Assembly: GCA_003427395.1 (NCBI GenBank)
Contig: BFEA01000006.1
Coordinates: 2,850,858-2,914,857 of the forward strand
From: Chara braunii
Taxonomy: Eukaryota > Streptophyta > Charophyceae > Charales > Characeae
Length of the DNA stretch: 64,000 nucleotides
Reading direction: 5' to 3'
The position numbers were made by a program, and so were the translations under genes. Positions 1 through 11,274 of this stretch are shown piece after piece. The number at the start of each line of letters is the position of its first letter. The stretch's first letter is position 1. Below the pieces are notes generated by a model that saw nothing but the letters and a program-made list of their open reading frames with translations, ran no database searches and was not told where the DNA came from.

Positions 1-11
1 AGCACAGAGAT

Positions 12-197
12 ATGCTAGTTCTCAATCCTGTGGGTAGAGGAAGACCGCCGAAACCCAAGAGGGAGTACCGGGTCAGATTTAGGCATCACACGGATCTAAA
101 AGAAGTCGGATGGTTCACAAGAGAGGAACTGGTTCAAACAACACCTCAAATCATGGCGGATTATGAAAGAAGCTTGAAGGGGACGACTCCTGCTTAA
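12..197 (+). pseudogene. Gypsy pol C-terminal tail (partial)
   Basis: A short open frame ends in the pattern YRVRF...GWFTREEL...P-I-x-x-x-YER. The same tail closes the integrase of element D (minus strand, about 41900-42000) and, in a shifted frame, element B (about 23240-23310). It is therefore the last part of the integrase C-terminal region of a plus-strand Ty3/Gypsy polyprotein. The rest of the element lies upstream of the window. A polypurine tract and an LTR follow directly, which fits the 3' end of an element. The assignment rests on comparison inside this window, not on a database search. Confidence 0.65.
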
Positions 198-220
198 AAA
201 GCATCTCAACGGACTTTCAA

Positions 221-233
221 AGCTAAGGGGGAT
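221..233 (+). other. Polypurine tract of the first Gypsy element
   Basis: AGCTAAGGGGGAT lies just before the LTR start and after the pol tail. Nearly the same tract (AGCTAAGGGGGAAGG) precedes the 3' LTR of element G at 58811-58825. It would serve as the plus-strand DNA primer site. Confidence 0.6.
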
Positions 234-237
234 GGAA

Positions 238-1359
238 TGTGAGGAATGTGTCCTCGTGGGGCCCTAGCCAACATGCACATTGGGCTGCGGACCCCAGCAA
301 GCCTCATGCCCGCCCTAAGTGAAGGTAGGCCTGGATATCCATAAGAGGCCCTTATCTCAGCATTTTTCCAATGTGGGTATCAGACAGTTGCAGCACGCCA
401 ATTGGTTGAAGTGCAACGTGAGCCTCTCCCTGGTCTCCTTCCAGAAACAGCAACTGCGTCAAGCAGTTAAGCCCAGGCCGGGTGGTTGCGCCCTGGGCAC
501 ACACAGTGTAAGGCTGACACATCACGAAGTTGCTGCGGCCGAATCAGAGAGCAGCATTGTCGTCTCAGAGGCCCTGTGAGCCAATGAGAAGACGATGAAC
601 ACTTGGAGCCTGGAGGCTGCCTCGACGTGCCCAACATGAAAGGGCCCAGGCCCCCAACTGTTGGACAAGGCCTGGACACAGACACGGTGGCCCGATTGGA
701 AGCTAGTAGGAGCTTCCTCAGCCAGGCCCTCGCAGCCAAACAAAGGCCACGACTTCCATAAAGGAAAGTCGCTGGCCAGAGGCGAGTTATTTTGGCCTAG
801 GCAGGCAATGCGGACACGCTGCTGCTATGTTGTGCAAGTGTCTGCATGTGCGCTGCTGGCTGGGGCGGACGTGTGCGCTATGAGGTGAGAGGGGTGCTGC
901 AGGGCAGCAGGCAAACGACAGCCATAGCCGGGCTGCAGGGGCGCAAGTGGGTGATGGGCGAAGGTGGTCTTCGGGTAGGAGGCGCATGAGTAGGTGGTCA
1001 AGGTTTGATGAGGAGAGGATCGAGAATGTACCTGGTGTATGTGGGAGGTCAACATTGGTGTTGACGTCATGTACATTGGTCTTCACCGCGGGAGTGATCC
1101 TGTTGCAAGAATGTAGATAGGCTAGATAAGCTCAGTAGAGTAGGCTGGGCTTTGGGCGCGAGACAAAAATGAGCGACATTGGATACTATGTTGGTGGGGT
1201 CTGAGGGCGATAACATTGGCACACGAGTTCAGTGCTTTGCTCTTATTTGGATGGAATCTTGGTGCGTTTGAGCTCTCTGCTGGGTACATGAGTATCTGGA
1301 CATCTGTGTGATTTTGCAACTTGATTTTCTGTCTATTGCTCTCCCTCATATTGCTTTCA
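238..1359 (+). repeat. LTR, family A, diverged 3' copy
   Basis: It begins TGTGAGGAATG, matching the TGCGAGGATG start of the other family A LTRs. It shares the phrase CCCGCCCTAAGTGAAGG, a block around 660-800 (GGCCCGATTGGAAGCTA; CTTCCATAAAGGAAAG) and a weak tail (CTTGATTTTCTG, CTCCCTCATA) with copies at 6617-7651, 14482-15467, about 55300-56481 and 58828-60323. The right edge is approximate. No target duplication can be checked because the left end of the element is outside the window. Confidence 0.55.
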
Positions 1360-1560
1360 AAAATGAGAAAGCTTTTGCAAATTGGCTCTGCTTTAGTTTG
1401 CTTAAACCACCAGTATGCGGGGGCCGAACTGGGGAGGGTCGCTGTTGATAAATCGAATCAATGGCCCGTTTTACGTTTCGGCCTTCCGAAGCGGCCCGTG
1501 ATTGACATATGGGAAAGATATCGGCGGTTTAAGCACCAAAGCCAGGGATTCGATGCACGT

Positions 1561-2070
1561 AGGGGTTGGGGCAACACAGTACCTGCTGTTCAATTTTAGT
1601 CTTCTTTTGGTTTGGGACGTTTTAGAGTGGGTTTGGGATGAGTACAGGAGGACTAAAACATTCCTAAGTGTTGGCCTGTGTCAGAGGTGTCATAATGTTT
1701 CAGAAGTGTTTCTTTGTGAACTTCTCTGTCATTGCCCCCTCCCCTTGCCAAACCTAGATATGGACTTACCGTGAGGGCACAGGTGTGCAGCCGGTAGTTA
1801 GGTTGTTGATGAGGTAGGAGTTGGGGCAACACAGTACCGGCTGTTCAATTTTAGTCTTCTCTTGGTTTGGGACGTTTTAGAGTGGGTGTGGGATGAGTGT
1901 AGGAGGACTAAAACATTCCTGAGTGTTGGCCTGTGGACAGAGGTGTCATAAGGTTTCAGAAGTGTTTCTTTGTGAACTTCTCTGTCATTGCCCCCTTCCC
2001 TTGCCAAACCTAGAAATGGACTTACCTTGAGGGCACAGGTGTGTAGCCGGTAGTTTGGCTGTTGACGAGG
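1561..2070. repeat. Two-copy tandem duplication, unit about 255 bp
   Basis: The block starting GTTGGGGCAACACAG at about 1565 recurs at about 1820. Both copies contain the same stretches (TTGGTTTGGGACGTTTTAGA; GAGGACTAAAACATTCCT; TTTCTTTGTGAACTTCTC). Identity is high, so the duplication is fairly recent. No coding potential is evident. 1360-1560 upstream is unique within the window and shows nothing I recognise. Confidence 0.85.
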
Positions 2071-2148
2071 TTGGGGAAGGGTAACGTAGTGAATCTAGTG
2101 ATTATGCTGTGTTTTTATTTTGTCTTGTTCGCTATGCATAACTCCAAG

Positions 2149-2151
2149 AGT

Positions 2152-2180
<29 letters not shown>
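2149..2180. repeat. (TG)n/(AG)n microsatellite
   Basis: An uninterrupted GT run is followed by GAGAGAG. Confidence 0.9.
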
Positions 2181-2184
<4 letters not shown>

Positions 2185-2228
2185 CCCTGCAGCGTGTAGC
2201 ATGTCAGTGGCGGGGAGCACAAGGGCAG

Positions 2229-2440
2229 GCGCTAACGTCGAAAGAAAAAGAAAAGGTAATGTTTTACTCGAACACAAAATATTTTTTTATTTTTGGAATT
2301 TGAATAGAAAGGCGCGAATATAGCACCTATGCGGCGCTAACCTCGAAAAAAAAGAAAAGGTAATGTTTTACTCTAATACAAGAGTTTTTTATTTTTGGAA
2401 TTCGAATAGAAAAGGCGTTGTATTTGAATACAACACCTAT
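2229..2440. repeat. Two-copy tandem repeat, unit about 105 bp, with a palindrome
   Basis: GCGCTAACGTCGAAA at 2229 recurs as GCGCTAACCTCGAAA at 2334. Both are followed by AAAGAAAAGGTAATGTTTTA and a T-rich run. The second copy ends in an inverted repeat, GTTGTATT-TG-AATACAAC. The sequence is AT-rich and probably non-coding. Confidence 0.75.
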
Positions 2441-2460
2441 GCGGTTGATTTCAGAAAAAT

Positions 2461-2668
2461 GGACCCACACCGTTCCGATTTCGATATTTTCAACTCAAAA
2501 ACTGCGGCTCCTCGGCCTCCTATGGGCAGCTACCAGTCCTCCGCAAGCAACAACGTTCCACTCACCATGAATTCCCCCCCCGAACAAATGCACCACCCTT
2601 CGAACTACCGTTTGGACCTCAACGGGCGACCGCACCGCGTCATCATTTTGTGTGCAAAATCTTTGAAA
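2461..2668 (+). CDS. Possible first exon of an unrecognised protein
   Basis: An ATG in a good context (AAAATGGAC) opens a frame starting MDPHRSDFDIF that is rich in P, S, N and H and has no repeats. A possible splice donor (CCCAG then GTGCAT) lies near 2668. The composition is more protein-like than the surrounding AT-rich repeats. I do not recognise a domain, and no downstream exon was identified before the antisense gag remnant begins. It could equally be a chance open frame. Treat as a hypothesis. Confidence 0.25.
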
Positions 2669-2699
2669 CCCAGGTGCATAGATTTTAAGGCAATATCAT

Positions 2700-3222
2700 G
2701 ATCCTCCCTCTTATAGCGCAATTGCTCCTGCTCGGCTCTCAGCATGACTTCCACTTTTTGGGAGTTCTAATTTCCTACCCAGATCAACTTTTGTTCTCAG
2801 CTGCCCCTGCTGCTCTTTGGCTGCTCTCAACTCTTCTTCCATCCTCCCAGTCGCCTCCAATCGTCGTCCTTTCTTTTGCGAGGTGTAGCTTCCACTCCAA
2901 CAATTGTTCGTCCTCCTTGGCCTGCCGGCTCAAGGGGTTTGCCTTCTCTCGCAATTTCTGGTCTGCCTTTTCCCTTTCTGCTTGGGGAACCAGCAACATA
3001 GCGTCCTCTTCCTCCCTCAGGGCCAGATTGGCCACCCACTCGGTCACCATCTTCTCCATTTTTGCTTCTCTTTCTCGTGCCCCACTGGATTCCCCTCTCC
3101 TCAGTCTTCACATATCTCTGAAGGGGAAACTCCACTTCTTCTTCTTCTACCTCTGCTTCTGCTTCTACAAGCGCCGACTTGTCTTCCTGTTCCTTCTTCC
3201 ATCTTGCCAATTCCTCCTCCAT
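2700..3222 (-). pseudogene. Gag-like coiled-coil remnant, element F
   Basis: Two overlapping minus-strand frames read as one E/K/R-rich coiled-coil protein broken by a frameshift near 3060-3110. The upstream part is MEEELARWKKEQEDK, then VEEEEVEFPLQRYVKTEERG. The downstream part is EWVANLALREEEDAMLLVPQ, then EREKADQKLREKANPLSRQ. Such an acidic/basic coiled coil is typical of the N-terminal Gag of the local Gypsy elements. The minus-strand order LTR (5269-6152), PBS (5250-5267), leader, then this frame supports a decayed element F. The plus-strand 341-residue frame across the same DNA is its low-complexity antisense. Confidence 0.5.
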
Positions 3223-4369
3223 CTGCTTCTACTTCGCCTTTTGTTCTTCCATCAAGGTCAACATCTTCACCTGCTTAACTCCTGCTTCTCCATCTTCTCC
3301 TTCTTTCCTTTCAGGAGAGCGGCAACTTTCTCTTCCTTGGCCTTACTATACGGGGTGGTACTGGTTCCTTCTCTCGTGGTCACCATGGTGGTTGGTGCGC
3401 AACCAAGTGATAGTTCCACTCCTCACCACTTAGACTTTCCACCCACTGACTGGATAACTAACTCTCTAAAGGACCAGAAAGTCTTCCTCTTTGTTCCAGG
3501 CAGGTTACCACAACCGGCGGAAGCTTTTGCAACCATTGTCACCAAAACTTTCGAGATCCCAGTGCACCTTGCGCCAACAATCAATCCCACCTGGCTTTCA
3601 CTCTGGATCAGACCTTGTCATATGGTCTCTAGCCTAACCTACTCAAGGCTGTCACTACAAAACTCTATTGCTGATCAGGAGGCATTTAAGGAGATCCCCC
3701 ATAACTCCTCAGGAATTCTTTAACGTTGCAGACAGGATGACGTGATCAGCAGAGTCCTCTCAACACTTGAGACAGCCAGATGTGCAGCCTACAACTCGGA
3801 TTTCAGGCCTACCATATCACACTGAGCAGCCCGCCGGTTTGTACCGTGTCAATCATCAGACATGTCCTTTAGCCCTGCTCAGCCCGTGCATGTTTGGTCA
3901 CCACAGCTCTACGACCACATGCACAAAGTACTATCACCTAGACAAAAGTGACTCAATGCAGAAAGAAGAGACATACTGACTCAGCAAGTACCAAGGTATG
4001 TGCACATCCACAAGGCGAGGGGGCAGACTCAAGGATTGGTGAGATTATACCAACTCGAGCTTGGTCAAAGTCTTTGGTCAATGTCGGTCAACTTCGTTAA
4101 CATGTTAAACTTCATCGGTCATTTGTTGGACCTATGGCTATGGCTGTCGATGTTTCTCTCTCGTCAACCTCCTCCTCTCTCGTTCCCCCTTCTACCTTCT
4201 TCTTCACCCACCTTGGCTATGGCTTCCTTCTTCCTCCTTCGTCTCTCCCTCTTTTTTTCTCCCTCTTCTTTGTCACTCCTGTTCTTCCTGTCCTTCGTCT
4301 TGGTCCGAGCTCGACGGGTATGGCCACCGCTTTCTTCGTCAAGTCTGACGCAACCAATCTTGTATCGCT

Positions 4370-4372
<3 letters not shown>
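3223..4372 (-). other. Untranslated leader of element F
   Basis: No convincing gene is present. A segment at 3705-3760 (CTCAGGAATTCTTTAACG, GCAGACAGGATGACG) resembles 13771-13810 in the leader of element A, at a comparable distance upstream of gag. This supports a shared leader. The part near 4180-4300 is pyrimidine-rich. Confidence 0.4.

Positions 4373-4452
<80 letters not shown>
4373..4452. repeat. (CT)n microsatellite
   Basis: About 70 bp of pure CT. Apparent Leu/Ser-rich frames across it are artefacts of the repeat. The stretch 4453-5249 holds only degenerate, GC-rich repeated phrases (for example CGCGATAGTGG) and no gene I can support. Confidence 0.95.
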
Positions 4453-5249
4453 GTGTCGTCGCCTTCTTCTTGACTTCGAACCTAAAGTCCCATACCCAGT
4501 TTTTTTCTACCTAGCACAACGGCACAACGACCCTCTTCCCCGACGTGGTGGTAATTTTCCTCAACAGCGCCAGTTTTTCTCTTCGTCATAGGGTAGTTCC
4601 TCGACCGGTGGTGCAGATAGCGAGCGTGCATCCACGAGCACGCGACGGGAAGTGGGTGCTTGCTAGTAGCAATAGGCGCATTGTTACAACAGACGCGTAG
4701 CAAGCAGCAAGGGCACGCACAATCAGCAGTAGTGCGAGAAAGAGCGAAGCGCGCGTGGCAAATGGCAAAACGCGGGATTACAAACGGTGGGAAGTAGGCA
4801 GCAGGTGCGCGTGATAGTGGGGGGCCGATCAACGACGATCTTGTGCATTGGGTGCGCGGGCAGTGGAACACGCGCGCGAACTGACGGGCGGCGCACACTA
4901 ATTGAACGGGTGTGCAGCAGCTATAGCGAGCGCGGGGCAGCAACAAGACGCGTGTAATATTTGGCAGCTCGTAGCGTTAGTGGAAGCGCACGCGATAGTG
5001 GACAACGCATGGGAAACAGTGGCAGGGTGCGTGATCTTACAGTGGCGAGCAATTACGAACGGCGTGCAGCAGTGCTGACATGGCGGTGTCTCCTCTTGGC
5101 TCCCGACGATGATGACGTGGCGCCGAGGCGCCTCTCTCTTCCTCGTTGCGAGAGACGCTCAATTTGGGCGTAGGGCGCCCCTCCTCCTTCGATGGCGCAC
5201 CACCTTCACGATGACGATGACGACGATGTTGACGATGGCAGGACAACAG

Positions 5250-5267
5250 GAACCAACTTTGATACCA
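5250..5267 (-). other. Primer-binding site of element F
   Basis: Read on the minus strand this is TTGGTATCAAAGTTGGTT, close to the TTTGGTATCGGAGTTGGTTC found after the LTRs of elements A and G. It corresponds to the 3' end of initiator tRNA-Met with changes. It lies right next to the TG edge of the F LTR. Confidence 0.55.
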
Positions 5268-5268
5268 A

Positions 5269-6152
5269 TGCAATCAAGCCTGTCGCCTTCGACACTTGGC
5301 ATGCATGCAAGCAAATGGTGATCACACCCGGTGCAAAAGCTCCCACACAGAACTAAGAGATAACGTAGCCAAGAACACTCTTCAGATGCAAACTTGTCTT
5401 ATTGGCTATGGCGCACGTGCGCAGACAAAGATTCAACTGTATCCGTAAGTGACTTGTTCACACATACGCACTCCGAATCTTCCTGGATGTCCCACACACA
5501 CACACTAACCTTCTACCTGGCAGCTATGGTTGTCGTCTACCTCCTAATTACTAACAAGCGGTTATGGTTGCGTCTTCCTCCTCTTAGCCCACTTCCTTTT
5601 CGAGCGCCTGCAGACCTCCGTACACAAGACACATAGAGAACGCTTCCGCACGACTCACAAGCAGAATGAATGCATGGCTTGACTCTGCCTCTTTATTTAT
5701 ACTTCGGATCGTCAAAGGTCTGCCCTTTGACTCTGGGCCTGGGGTGAGCACAGTCCCTCATGATACTTGCTGACTGGACAAAGTGCATCTTGGGACCGGG
5801 CATTGCCGACTGGGCCAGGTAGCTCTTTGACTGCGCTTTGCTGACTGTGCTAGGACTGTCCGCTGCTGACTCATAAGCAGACTGCCTCTAGGACCTACGA
5901 ACGACCATGTTTGGAAATTTCGGAAGACTGTAGTCGTGACCCTTCGAGACTGTAGCAGCTACGACCTAGACCACTGTAAGACTCCTAAAACACATACCTA
6001 CGGCTCAAGACCCCGTGAGCATACTATATACAATAGCTAAACATACGACTTTCAGAACACAGGTCGCAAGTTCAAACACACACGATTCAACGGGTATTGT
6101 ACACGGATGAAGGGGAGGTCTAGGGATCGAGTCCTGGGTACTGCATCTGCTA
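5269..6152 (-). repeat. Putative 5' LTR of element F
   Basis: The inner edge is fixed by the PBS. The outer edge is placed at TGTAGCAGATGCAG on the minus strand, near 6152. A minus-strand TATAAATA box lies at 5694-5701, in a plausible U3/R position. The region contains loosely repeated phrases (TGACTGGACAAAG; GCTGACTGTGC). No second copy exists in the window, so the outer boundary is tentative. 6153-6365 shows nothing recognisable. Confidence 0.45.
5694..5701 (-). promoter_or_regulatory. TATA box in the F LTR
   Basis: TATAAATA on the minus strand, followed downstream by AAGAGGCAGAGTC. It points toward the PBS and gag remnant. Confidence 0.45.
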
Positions 6153-6365
6153 CAATAAAGGTGAAACCCGTTTCACAAACAAAAGAATAGAAAGAAAGGT
6201 GGTCCTGGTGGATGTTGCTCTCGACAACAACGGGTGAACCCTTGTGCTAGCAACTTAGGCAGACAAATTTGTGCTAACCCTAAGATGCCAGAAGATAGTT
6301 GTGAGGCGGCTCTAACTTTGCCCGTAGGGATAAGACTTTCACTGTTTTCTTTTTATTTTTCAAAC

Positions 6366-6616
6366 GTGATACATGCTTTGCATGTAGACATTGGATTGTT
6401 CTGTTGGACATGGCGCATGTAGAACAGAACCTTGCATTAGCAACTGGGTTTCCTTTTCATTTTTTATGTGATAGACATGCTTTGCATGTCGACCAACATT
6501 GAAGACATTGGATTGCTCTGTTGGACATGGCGCATGTAGAATGGGACCTTGCATCAGCAACTGAGTCTATTGGAGATATGATGAAGAAGTAGATTTTGCT
6601 AAATCCTTGTCTATCT
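6366..6616. repeat. Left part of a U6-bearing tandem array
   Basis: A repeat with unit just over 100 bp (ATGCTTTGCATGT, then GTTGGACATGGCGCATGTAG) occurs twice. It runs into GCATCAGCAACTGAGTCTAT and TAGATTTTGCTAAATCCTTG, which recur at 24440-24500. The array continues at 15468 after element A is removed. Confidence 0.8.
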
Positions 6617-6967
6617 TGCAGGGAAAATGAGCAATTGCGAGCTAACAGAATCCAGATTGCACAATCACATTGAAAGCCAGAAAGTCCCACGGTGTTCAGA
6701 AATTAGCATTGCACCAATGATATACCAATGGAGAATCATAACACTGAATCCGAATGTCAATGAGAGCTTACTCTCATCTTCACCAACATAAGAGTCCAGG
6801 CCCTTCCCCCTACTTGGCGCTCGACGCCTAGACTACTCCCACACAACTACGATCTGCCTAAGAATTGACAATGCAATTGTTGACGTCAACAGCCACCGAA
6901 GTACATGAAGATGTCACCCAATGCAGACCATCACCAATACCAGTCACGAGTCCTCACATCATCATTC

Positions 6968-7032
<65 letters not shown>

Positions 7033-7651
7033 ATCTCCCTTGTCTTCCCTCTGTACACCCGAAGACCACCACTGCGCCTTGCTGTATGTCCAAGCCCAGC
7101 CAACTACGGACGCCAGGCTATGGCGCTGCCGTCAGCAGCACCCTTCTTCACACACGACCGCACGTGCACAACACCTTGCCCCAGTGCTAGCAGCAGCACG
7201 CGAGCAATCGCTCTAGCAGCGCTGCAGCAAACTGGCAAGTGCCCTAATGCGCTGCTAGTCAGCGAACTCTTTCCTATATGGAAAGAGTCTAGCCTAACCT
7301 GCAGCCTGGTTGGGCTGGGCCAACGGCCATAAGCTTTCGGTAGGCCTCAGGTAGTTGGGCTTCTACTGCTGCTGCTGGGCCTCGTTCAGTTATGCCTCGC
7401 AACCGTCTGTGTACGTTGCTGCGAATGTGGCCCAAGGCCTGCATTTCAGAAAAGGCCTAGAAGGTCGTGGAAAGGATTTGCCGCTCGGGTCCTGGGTTCC
7501 CTCAACCAACCGACGCGTCACAACTGCCTGAGCCTGAAATACGCAATTGACAACATTCGGCCTCTCGTGATTTGTTAGGCTCGCCTTCACTTAGGGCGAG
7601 CACACTTGCATAAGGGGCCGCCTAGGCCTGCCGAGGAGCTACATCCTCGCA
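6617..7651 (-). repeat. 3' LTR of element A
   Basis: About 1035 bp. The LTR edges are TG/CA and the partner is 14482-15467. This copy carries an expanded CT microsatellite (6971-7029) where its partner has only a short interrupted pyrimidine run (14833-14870). Confidence 0.85.
6971..7029. repeat. (CT)n expansion inside the 3' LTR
   Basis: About 58 bp of pure CT that is present in one LTR of the pair only. Confidence 0.95.
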
Positions 7652-7666
7652 TTCCCTCCTCCTTTA
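7652..7666 (-). other. Polypurine tract of element A
   Basis: On the minus strand AAAGGAGGAGGGA abuts the TGCGAGG start of the 3' LTR. 7667-8048 holds the decayed integrase tail with no clean open frame. Confidence 0.6.
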
Positions 7667-8048
7667 CTTTGATAGTCCCCTGAGAAGTCTCTAATCTGCA
7701 GACGTTTTTCCCACGAGTCCTTTTTCGTAGTCTGCAATCACTTGGGGAACTGTTTGCTGTTGTTCTTCCCTTGTAAACCACTGATCGTCACTGGGATCAG
7801 TGTGGTGTCTGAATCTGACACGGTACTACATCCTTGGCTTTCGAGGTTGTCCTCTGCCAGGAGGTTTAGGCACTGGCATCATCCGGTGGTCCATGATTTT
7901 GTCGATGTGGACGTGGCCATCCATGGTGGGGGGCAGCATTGATCGTCTGGAGGGAAACTATGCTGTTTCTGCAAAAGGTCCTAGCTTTGACGCGTGAAAT
8001 ACTGGGTATGTACGTAGGTGAGCAGGGATGTGAATGACATAAGAAGGT

Positions 8049-8864
8049 CTATGTATCTAATCCTAAGAAGGTCCATCTATCTGATCCCCCACTATGTCTA
8101 GGACGTCCCAAGGACCGAAATACTGTGGCATAAGTTTTCTTGAGATTCCCAATTCTTAACCACGTTAAGGATTCCCAGTTCTTGACCAAAACACCTACCT
8201 GAAACTGAGATGGCCGTCTGTGCTTGTTCTTAGATGCCACCATAGCTTCTTGAGCTTCCTTAACGTGTTTTATAGCCTATTGCAGCATCTGTTCATATTT
8301 GACAGCGAACTTTATGCTGCCAGACGCTGCAGACGGTTGAGTTTCGAGTGGTAGTAGAAAATCCAAAGTGGACTTGGGCTTCCAACCAAGATGCGATCAT
8401 ACCAGTAGTGCTATGCACAACCTTATTGTACAGGTTGGCGACGATAGGTAATTTCTCGTCCCATTCATCCTTATTTGGCTTGATGTAATGCCGTACCAGG
8501 TGCTGCACTACCGGGTTCATCCGTCCCGCTTGGCCTTTTGACTCAGGATGATTCCCTTGGGGATCAGCAAGGGCTTGATGATCCGAAGCGGAGCTCAAGT
8601 CCTAGGTTTGTTCCGTTGGCTAACCTGGCAAGTTTCAACGTACTTTTTCGCGTCTTGCATCATAGAAGGCACCCAGAATCTCTGCACTAGGTTAGCTGAT
8701 GTCTTTTTATAATCGAAATGACGAGTTGCATCATGACATTCACCTAAAAACAAACTACGCAAATACTCCCTATCTGGAACACACAATCTTCTATTCCCAA
8801 CCTTCTCAGGGAACAACAAGCCATTGACCACTGTAAATTCATGAGAAGTTACTTTATCTTTCAC
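8049..8864 (-). pseudogene. Integrase of element A, core deleted
   Basis: The minus-strand frame at 8595-8864 gives the zinc-binding N-terminal part (GECHDATRHFDYKK, then a CQVSQRNKP tail in which the usual second Cys of CxxC has become Ser). The next frame (8293-8598) begins almost at the third catalytic region (QAGRMNPVVQHLVRHYIKP; DEWDEKLP), so roughly the segment holding the first two catalytic Asp residues is missing. 8049-8243 matches the C-terminal region (KNKHRRPSQFQVG) in broken form. The product could not integrate DNA. Confidence 0.7.
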
Positions 8865-8871
8865 TTCTAAC

Positions 8872-9336
8872 TTAACGGATGATTTTTGATATGACTGCCT
8901 CTTCTCGATAGGCTTCCACCAAGGATCGAGTTACATCGTCTGATATACCAAACTCGGTGATTAGCGCGCCCAGATAATCTGCACTTCGCGATAGTGCATC
9001 AACCACCTTATTGTATTCTCCCATTAGAGGGTCAAGCTTGAAGTCGTACGTGTGTATGACTTCAATCCACCTCTTCAAGGCATTTGAGAGTACAGGATGT
9101 GTGTGGATCCAGCACAATGTCTCATGGTAAGATCTCACGTAGAAGAATCTGCCTAGGAGGTAGTGCGTCCAATGGGCTAGCGCTCTAAAGAGTGCATAGA
9201 GCTCTCGCTCGTACGTGGGCTTAGCTAGTTTTTTAGATGGCATTTTTTTGCTCATGTTCTCGATGGGCCTCAACTTTTCCCCCTCCTTTTGCTCGAGGAC
9301 CGCGCCTATGCCATATTGGCTGGCGTTTGTGGTCAC
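8872..9336 (-). pseudogene. RNase H domain of element A
   Basis: The frame shows SQYGIGAVLEQKEGEKLRPI, TYERELYALFRALAHWTHYL and NKVVDALSRSADYLGAL, the standard run of a Gypsy RNase H. The first catalytic motif is TTNAS where TDAS is usual, so the Asp is replaced by Asn. It sits between RT and integrase as expected. Confidence 0.75.
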
Positions 9337-9464
9337 AACAAAGGGCTGCTCAAGATCGGAAGTTTGAGGACTTCATAGTGTGTCAGAGCATACTTCAATT
9401 TCTTCAAGGCTACCTCACACTCTTCGGTCCACTCCCAAGGGGTGTCAAGGCGGGTTAGGTCGGT

Positions 9465-10400
9465 TTATGGGGAAGCTACACTACTATAGTTTTTCACAAA
9501 CGGGCGATAGTAGCCCGTCATCCCCCAAAATGACCAGACCTCGGTAATAGTCTGAGGTCTGGGCCAGTCACATATGCTGGCCACTTTGGCATTGTCTGTC
9601 CTCAACCCGGCCGCAAAAGTCTCATGACCCAAGTACAAGATCTTGGTGCGACAAAACTCGCATTTCTCCAACTTAGCCTTGTTCAAGTGCTGCCTTAGAA
9701 GACCTAGCGCACTGTTTTCACGTGCTCAACCTGCTCCTCTACAGTCTTACTAAAGATAAGAATATCGTCGAGGTACACAACGATAAAATTGTCCAAGTAC
9801 TCCTAAAAGATCCGGTTCATTGCGTGTTGGAATGTCCCAGGAGCATTGCATAGACCAAAGGGCATCACCACAAACTCCTACAGACCGTACCTGGTTCGGA
9901 ATGCGCTTTCGTGCTGGTTCTCAGGTCTAATGGCAATCTGAAGGTATCCGGACTTCATATTTATCTTTGTGAAGTACCGACATTCCGACACTCTTTATGG
10001 TGATGGCATTGAGGCCCCTATAGTCAATGCACGTCCCTAAGGTACCCCCCTTCTTAGAAACGAATAGGACTAAAGCGCCATAAGGAGAGGTACTAGGCCG
10101 AATCCATCCCTTCTTTGTGAGCTCTTTGAGCTGGAGGTGGAACTCGTCCAACTCCGCAGGAGACATCCTATAGATTCGTCCTCTAGGTAACTTGCTACCG
10201 GGGGCGACTTCTATCGCATGGACAACCTCCTTTTCTACCATGGGGTTGGGCTTCTCAAAAAGGTTCTGATATTCAGCAACTACTGCTTCTATCATCGGGG
10301 GTGATTGTACGACCTCCCCCTCCTTAGAAACAAAGGTACATGCCCTCCTCACAATTTTGCTTATAATAGTTATAGAAAGAAGATGCACGCATGCAGCCAT
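9465..10400 (-). pseudogene. Reverse transcriptase of element A
   Basis: The first frame (9927-10400) contains GRIYRMSPAELDEFHLQL, KKGWIRPSTSPYGALVLFV and [13 protein letters not shown]. The catalytic YLDD box is readable on the minus strand near 9752-9763 (VVYLDDILI), but between 9686 and 9927 the frame is broken. The thumb/connection part is at 9465-9686 (KCEFCRTKILYLGH; YYRPFVKNYS). Known function: copies element RNA into cDNA in virus-like particles. Stops and shifts make it inactive. Confidence 0.8.
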
Positions 10401-10439
10401 AGTTCTCCATTAGACTGCTAGCTTTAATAGTCTAACGGG

Positions 10440-11130
10440 TCATACATTTAGGCAACTTTGGATCATCACCTTCCTATCCCGATCGAATTGAGGTTGAGCA
10501 ACCTCGAGGTAGTACATGCCTATCAGAAGATCGAATGGCAGCTCGTCACTAACAAGGAACGAGATCTTGTGTCTCGGTTCCCCTCCTCCATAGGAGAAGG
10601 TAGAGACTACATCCTTGACATAGTCTTGGACAAGCATACTGTACGTGTTCGCTAGCGTAGATGCTACATATTTGCTTAGTCGCTGCACTTGGTCCCTGAG
10701 CGCAATCTATCCATCCTATGTTTGCGAAGGCCCCCACTTTGCAGCCACGCACATCAACTTCTACCACGAAGTGTTCACCCTTGGACCTTTGCTGATCATC
10801 GCCCAAGAGTCTCTGGGGTCCTTCCCTGACCTCCATAGGAGAAGGTATAAACTACATCCTTGACATAGTCTTGGACAACCATACTGTTGTGCTTGTTGGC
10901 TAGCGTAGATGCTACAAATCTGCTTAACGGCTGCACTTGGTCCCTTGAGCGCAGTCTATCCACACAAGCACGACTGATGAAGTTCCGTGTAGAGCCTATG
11001 TTTGCGAAGGCACCCACTTGACGACCACCTACATCCTCTACCACGAAATGTTCACCCCTAGGACATTTGTTGATCATTGCCCAAGAGTCTCTGGGGTCCT
11101 TCCATGACATCTCAGTTTGTAATTCTTCTA
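10440..11130 (-). pseudogene. Protease region of element A, tandemly duplicated
   Basis: The retropepsin-like stretch EHFVVEDVGGRQVGAFANIG, then STRNFISRACVDRL, occurs at about 10970-11060. A second copy lies at about 10560-10830 (EHFVVEVDVRGCKVGAFANI). The flanking phrases GAGTCTCTGGGGTCCTTCC and CTCCATAGGAGAAGGTA also occur twice, 245-280 bp apart. The catalytic D-S/T-G triad reads N-I-G, so the active Asp is lost. The end of the domain (SDELPFDLLIGMYYLEVAQP) follows the second copy. Confidence 0.7.
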
Positions 11131-11274
11131 AGGATTCAGACACATCTCTCAAGCAGAGCATCGATGGGTCTATATGTGTCTTCGGGGCGATAACTGGGTC
11201 AATGGCCTTGGCCAACGCCTGAAGTGGTGAAGGCAATGTTACCACTTCAGCACGAGTAAGAGCAGCTAACACTC

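Noticed and set aside
2698-3723. A 341-codon plus-strand frame, hydrophobic and Leu/Ser/Phe-rich
   Set aside because: It is the antisense of the E/K-rich coiled-coil Gag remnant on the minus strand, which explains its composition.
4000-4514. Frames encoding long Leu/Ser repeats
   Set aside because: Produced by the (CT)n microsatellite. The same applies at 6865-7332, 49921-50172 and 63021-63677.
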